Assembly: GCA_003695505.1 (NCBI GenBank)
Contig: RFIY01000151.1
Coordinates: 1-6,633, forward strand
DNA length: 6,633 nt
Direction: 5' to 3'
DNA from: J088 sp003695505 [NCBI: Candidatus Dadabacteria bacterium]
GTDB lineage: Bacteria; J088
Positions 6,421 to 6,633 of the stretch are shown here, in pieces (the stretch's first letter is position 1; each line of letters begins with the position of its first letter). The position numbers and the translations under genes are program-made. The notes under the pieces were generated by a model, which was not told where the DNA came from, did not search any database, and worked only from the letters and a program-made list of their open reading frames with translations.

Positions 6421-6633
6421 TGAACGTGCGGCGATCTCGGCGCGAATGGCTGACGGCTGGCGGACTGTTTGTGGCGACTGTCCTGTCAGCGACATTTGCG
6501 GGTTTCCTGCAGCAATTGTCGCCGGAAGCCCTGAACGCTGCGAATGGTTCGTTGTGGCGGGCGTGGGCTGCCGACCCGCTCGGGGGTGTGCCGTTCAGCG
6601 CGACGCTGCTGTGCATTCTGCTCACGCATGAAC
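6420..6633 (+). CDS. Putative site-2 protease family (M50) intramembrane zinc metalloprotease, N-terminal 71 residues
   Basis: Only the first 71 codons are in the window; the frame is open to the edge. There is a basic N-terminus (MNVRRSRREW), a first hydrophobic helix (about 12-31), a short polar loop, then DPLGGVPFSATLLCILLTHE (52-71). The pattern G-x-PFS-x-TLL-x-IL-x-x-HE is what I recognise from bacterial site-2 proteases just before HExxH, where the two His ligate zinc and the Glu is catalytic. The window ends after His70-Glu71; the next codon starts with c, compatible with HELGH but not proof. Such proteases cut substrates within the membrane (RseP, SpoIVFB and Eep are known examples). 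The start overlaps the exporter stop (TGATG) with a strong Shine-Dalgarno, so it is almost certainly co-expressed with the exporter. Alternative: an unrelated membrane protein that happens to carry HE here. Confidence 0.6.
   Translation, partial: MNVRRSRREWLTAGGLFVATVLSATFAGFLQQLSPEALNAANGSLWRAWAADPLGGVPFSATLLCILLTHE

Noticed and set aside
4990-6495. A 501-residue open frame on the minus strand opposite the second ABC exporter gene
   Set aside because: It is also antisense to a clear gene, with skewed Arg/Gln/Asp/His composition and no motif. It would also cover the start of the protease gene.

Overview
The window is GC-rich, densely packed bacterial DNA from a Gram-negative organism. The minus strand carries lptC-like, lptA, lptB and rpoN in that order. 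This is the arrangement typical of Gammaproteobacteria and many other Proteobacteria, so a proteobacterial (probably gammaproteobacterial) chromosome is the best guess. Several proteins are divergent enough that I cannot name a genus.

Layout. Minus strand, read from the middle leftwards: a short LptC-like secreted protein (2742-2260), the periplasmic bridge protein LptA (2263-1760), the cytoplasmic ATPase LptB (1763-1041), and the first 347 residues of sigma-54, RpoN (1041 to the left edge, cut before its DNA-binding helix-turn-helix and RpoN box). A 112-bp divergent spacer (2743-2854) follows. Plus strand: two full-length ABC half-exporters that look like a heterodimer of the MdlA/MdlB (BmrC/BmrD, TM287/288) type (2855-4633 and 4630-6420), then the first 71 residues of a probable membrane-embedded zinc protease of the site-2 protease (M50) family. 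The window stops on the His-Glu of its presumed HExxH motif.

How the genes work together. LptC, LptA and LptB are parts of the machine that pulls lipopolysaccharide from the inner membrane and passes it across the periplasm; LptF, LptG, LptD and LptE must be elsewhere. rpoN is co-transcribed by position rather than by shared function. The plus-strand genes form a second operon. The two transporter subunits have complementary asymmetric ATP sites, one canonical and one strongly degenerate, as expected of an obligate heterodimer. The protease start codon overlaps the stop of the second subunit. All five gene junctions within the two operons overlap (ATGA, GTGA or TGATG), which suggests translational coupling.

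The lpt-rpoN block is core genome. The points most worth following are the exporter-protease operon, the doubly degenerate ATP site, a perfect 14-bp inverted repeat inside the first exporter gene, the short LptC-like protein with a cleavable-looking signal peptide, and an RpoN that departs from consensus in two normally conserved places. I saw no mobile element, CRISPR array, tRNA or rRNA.
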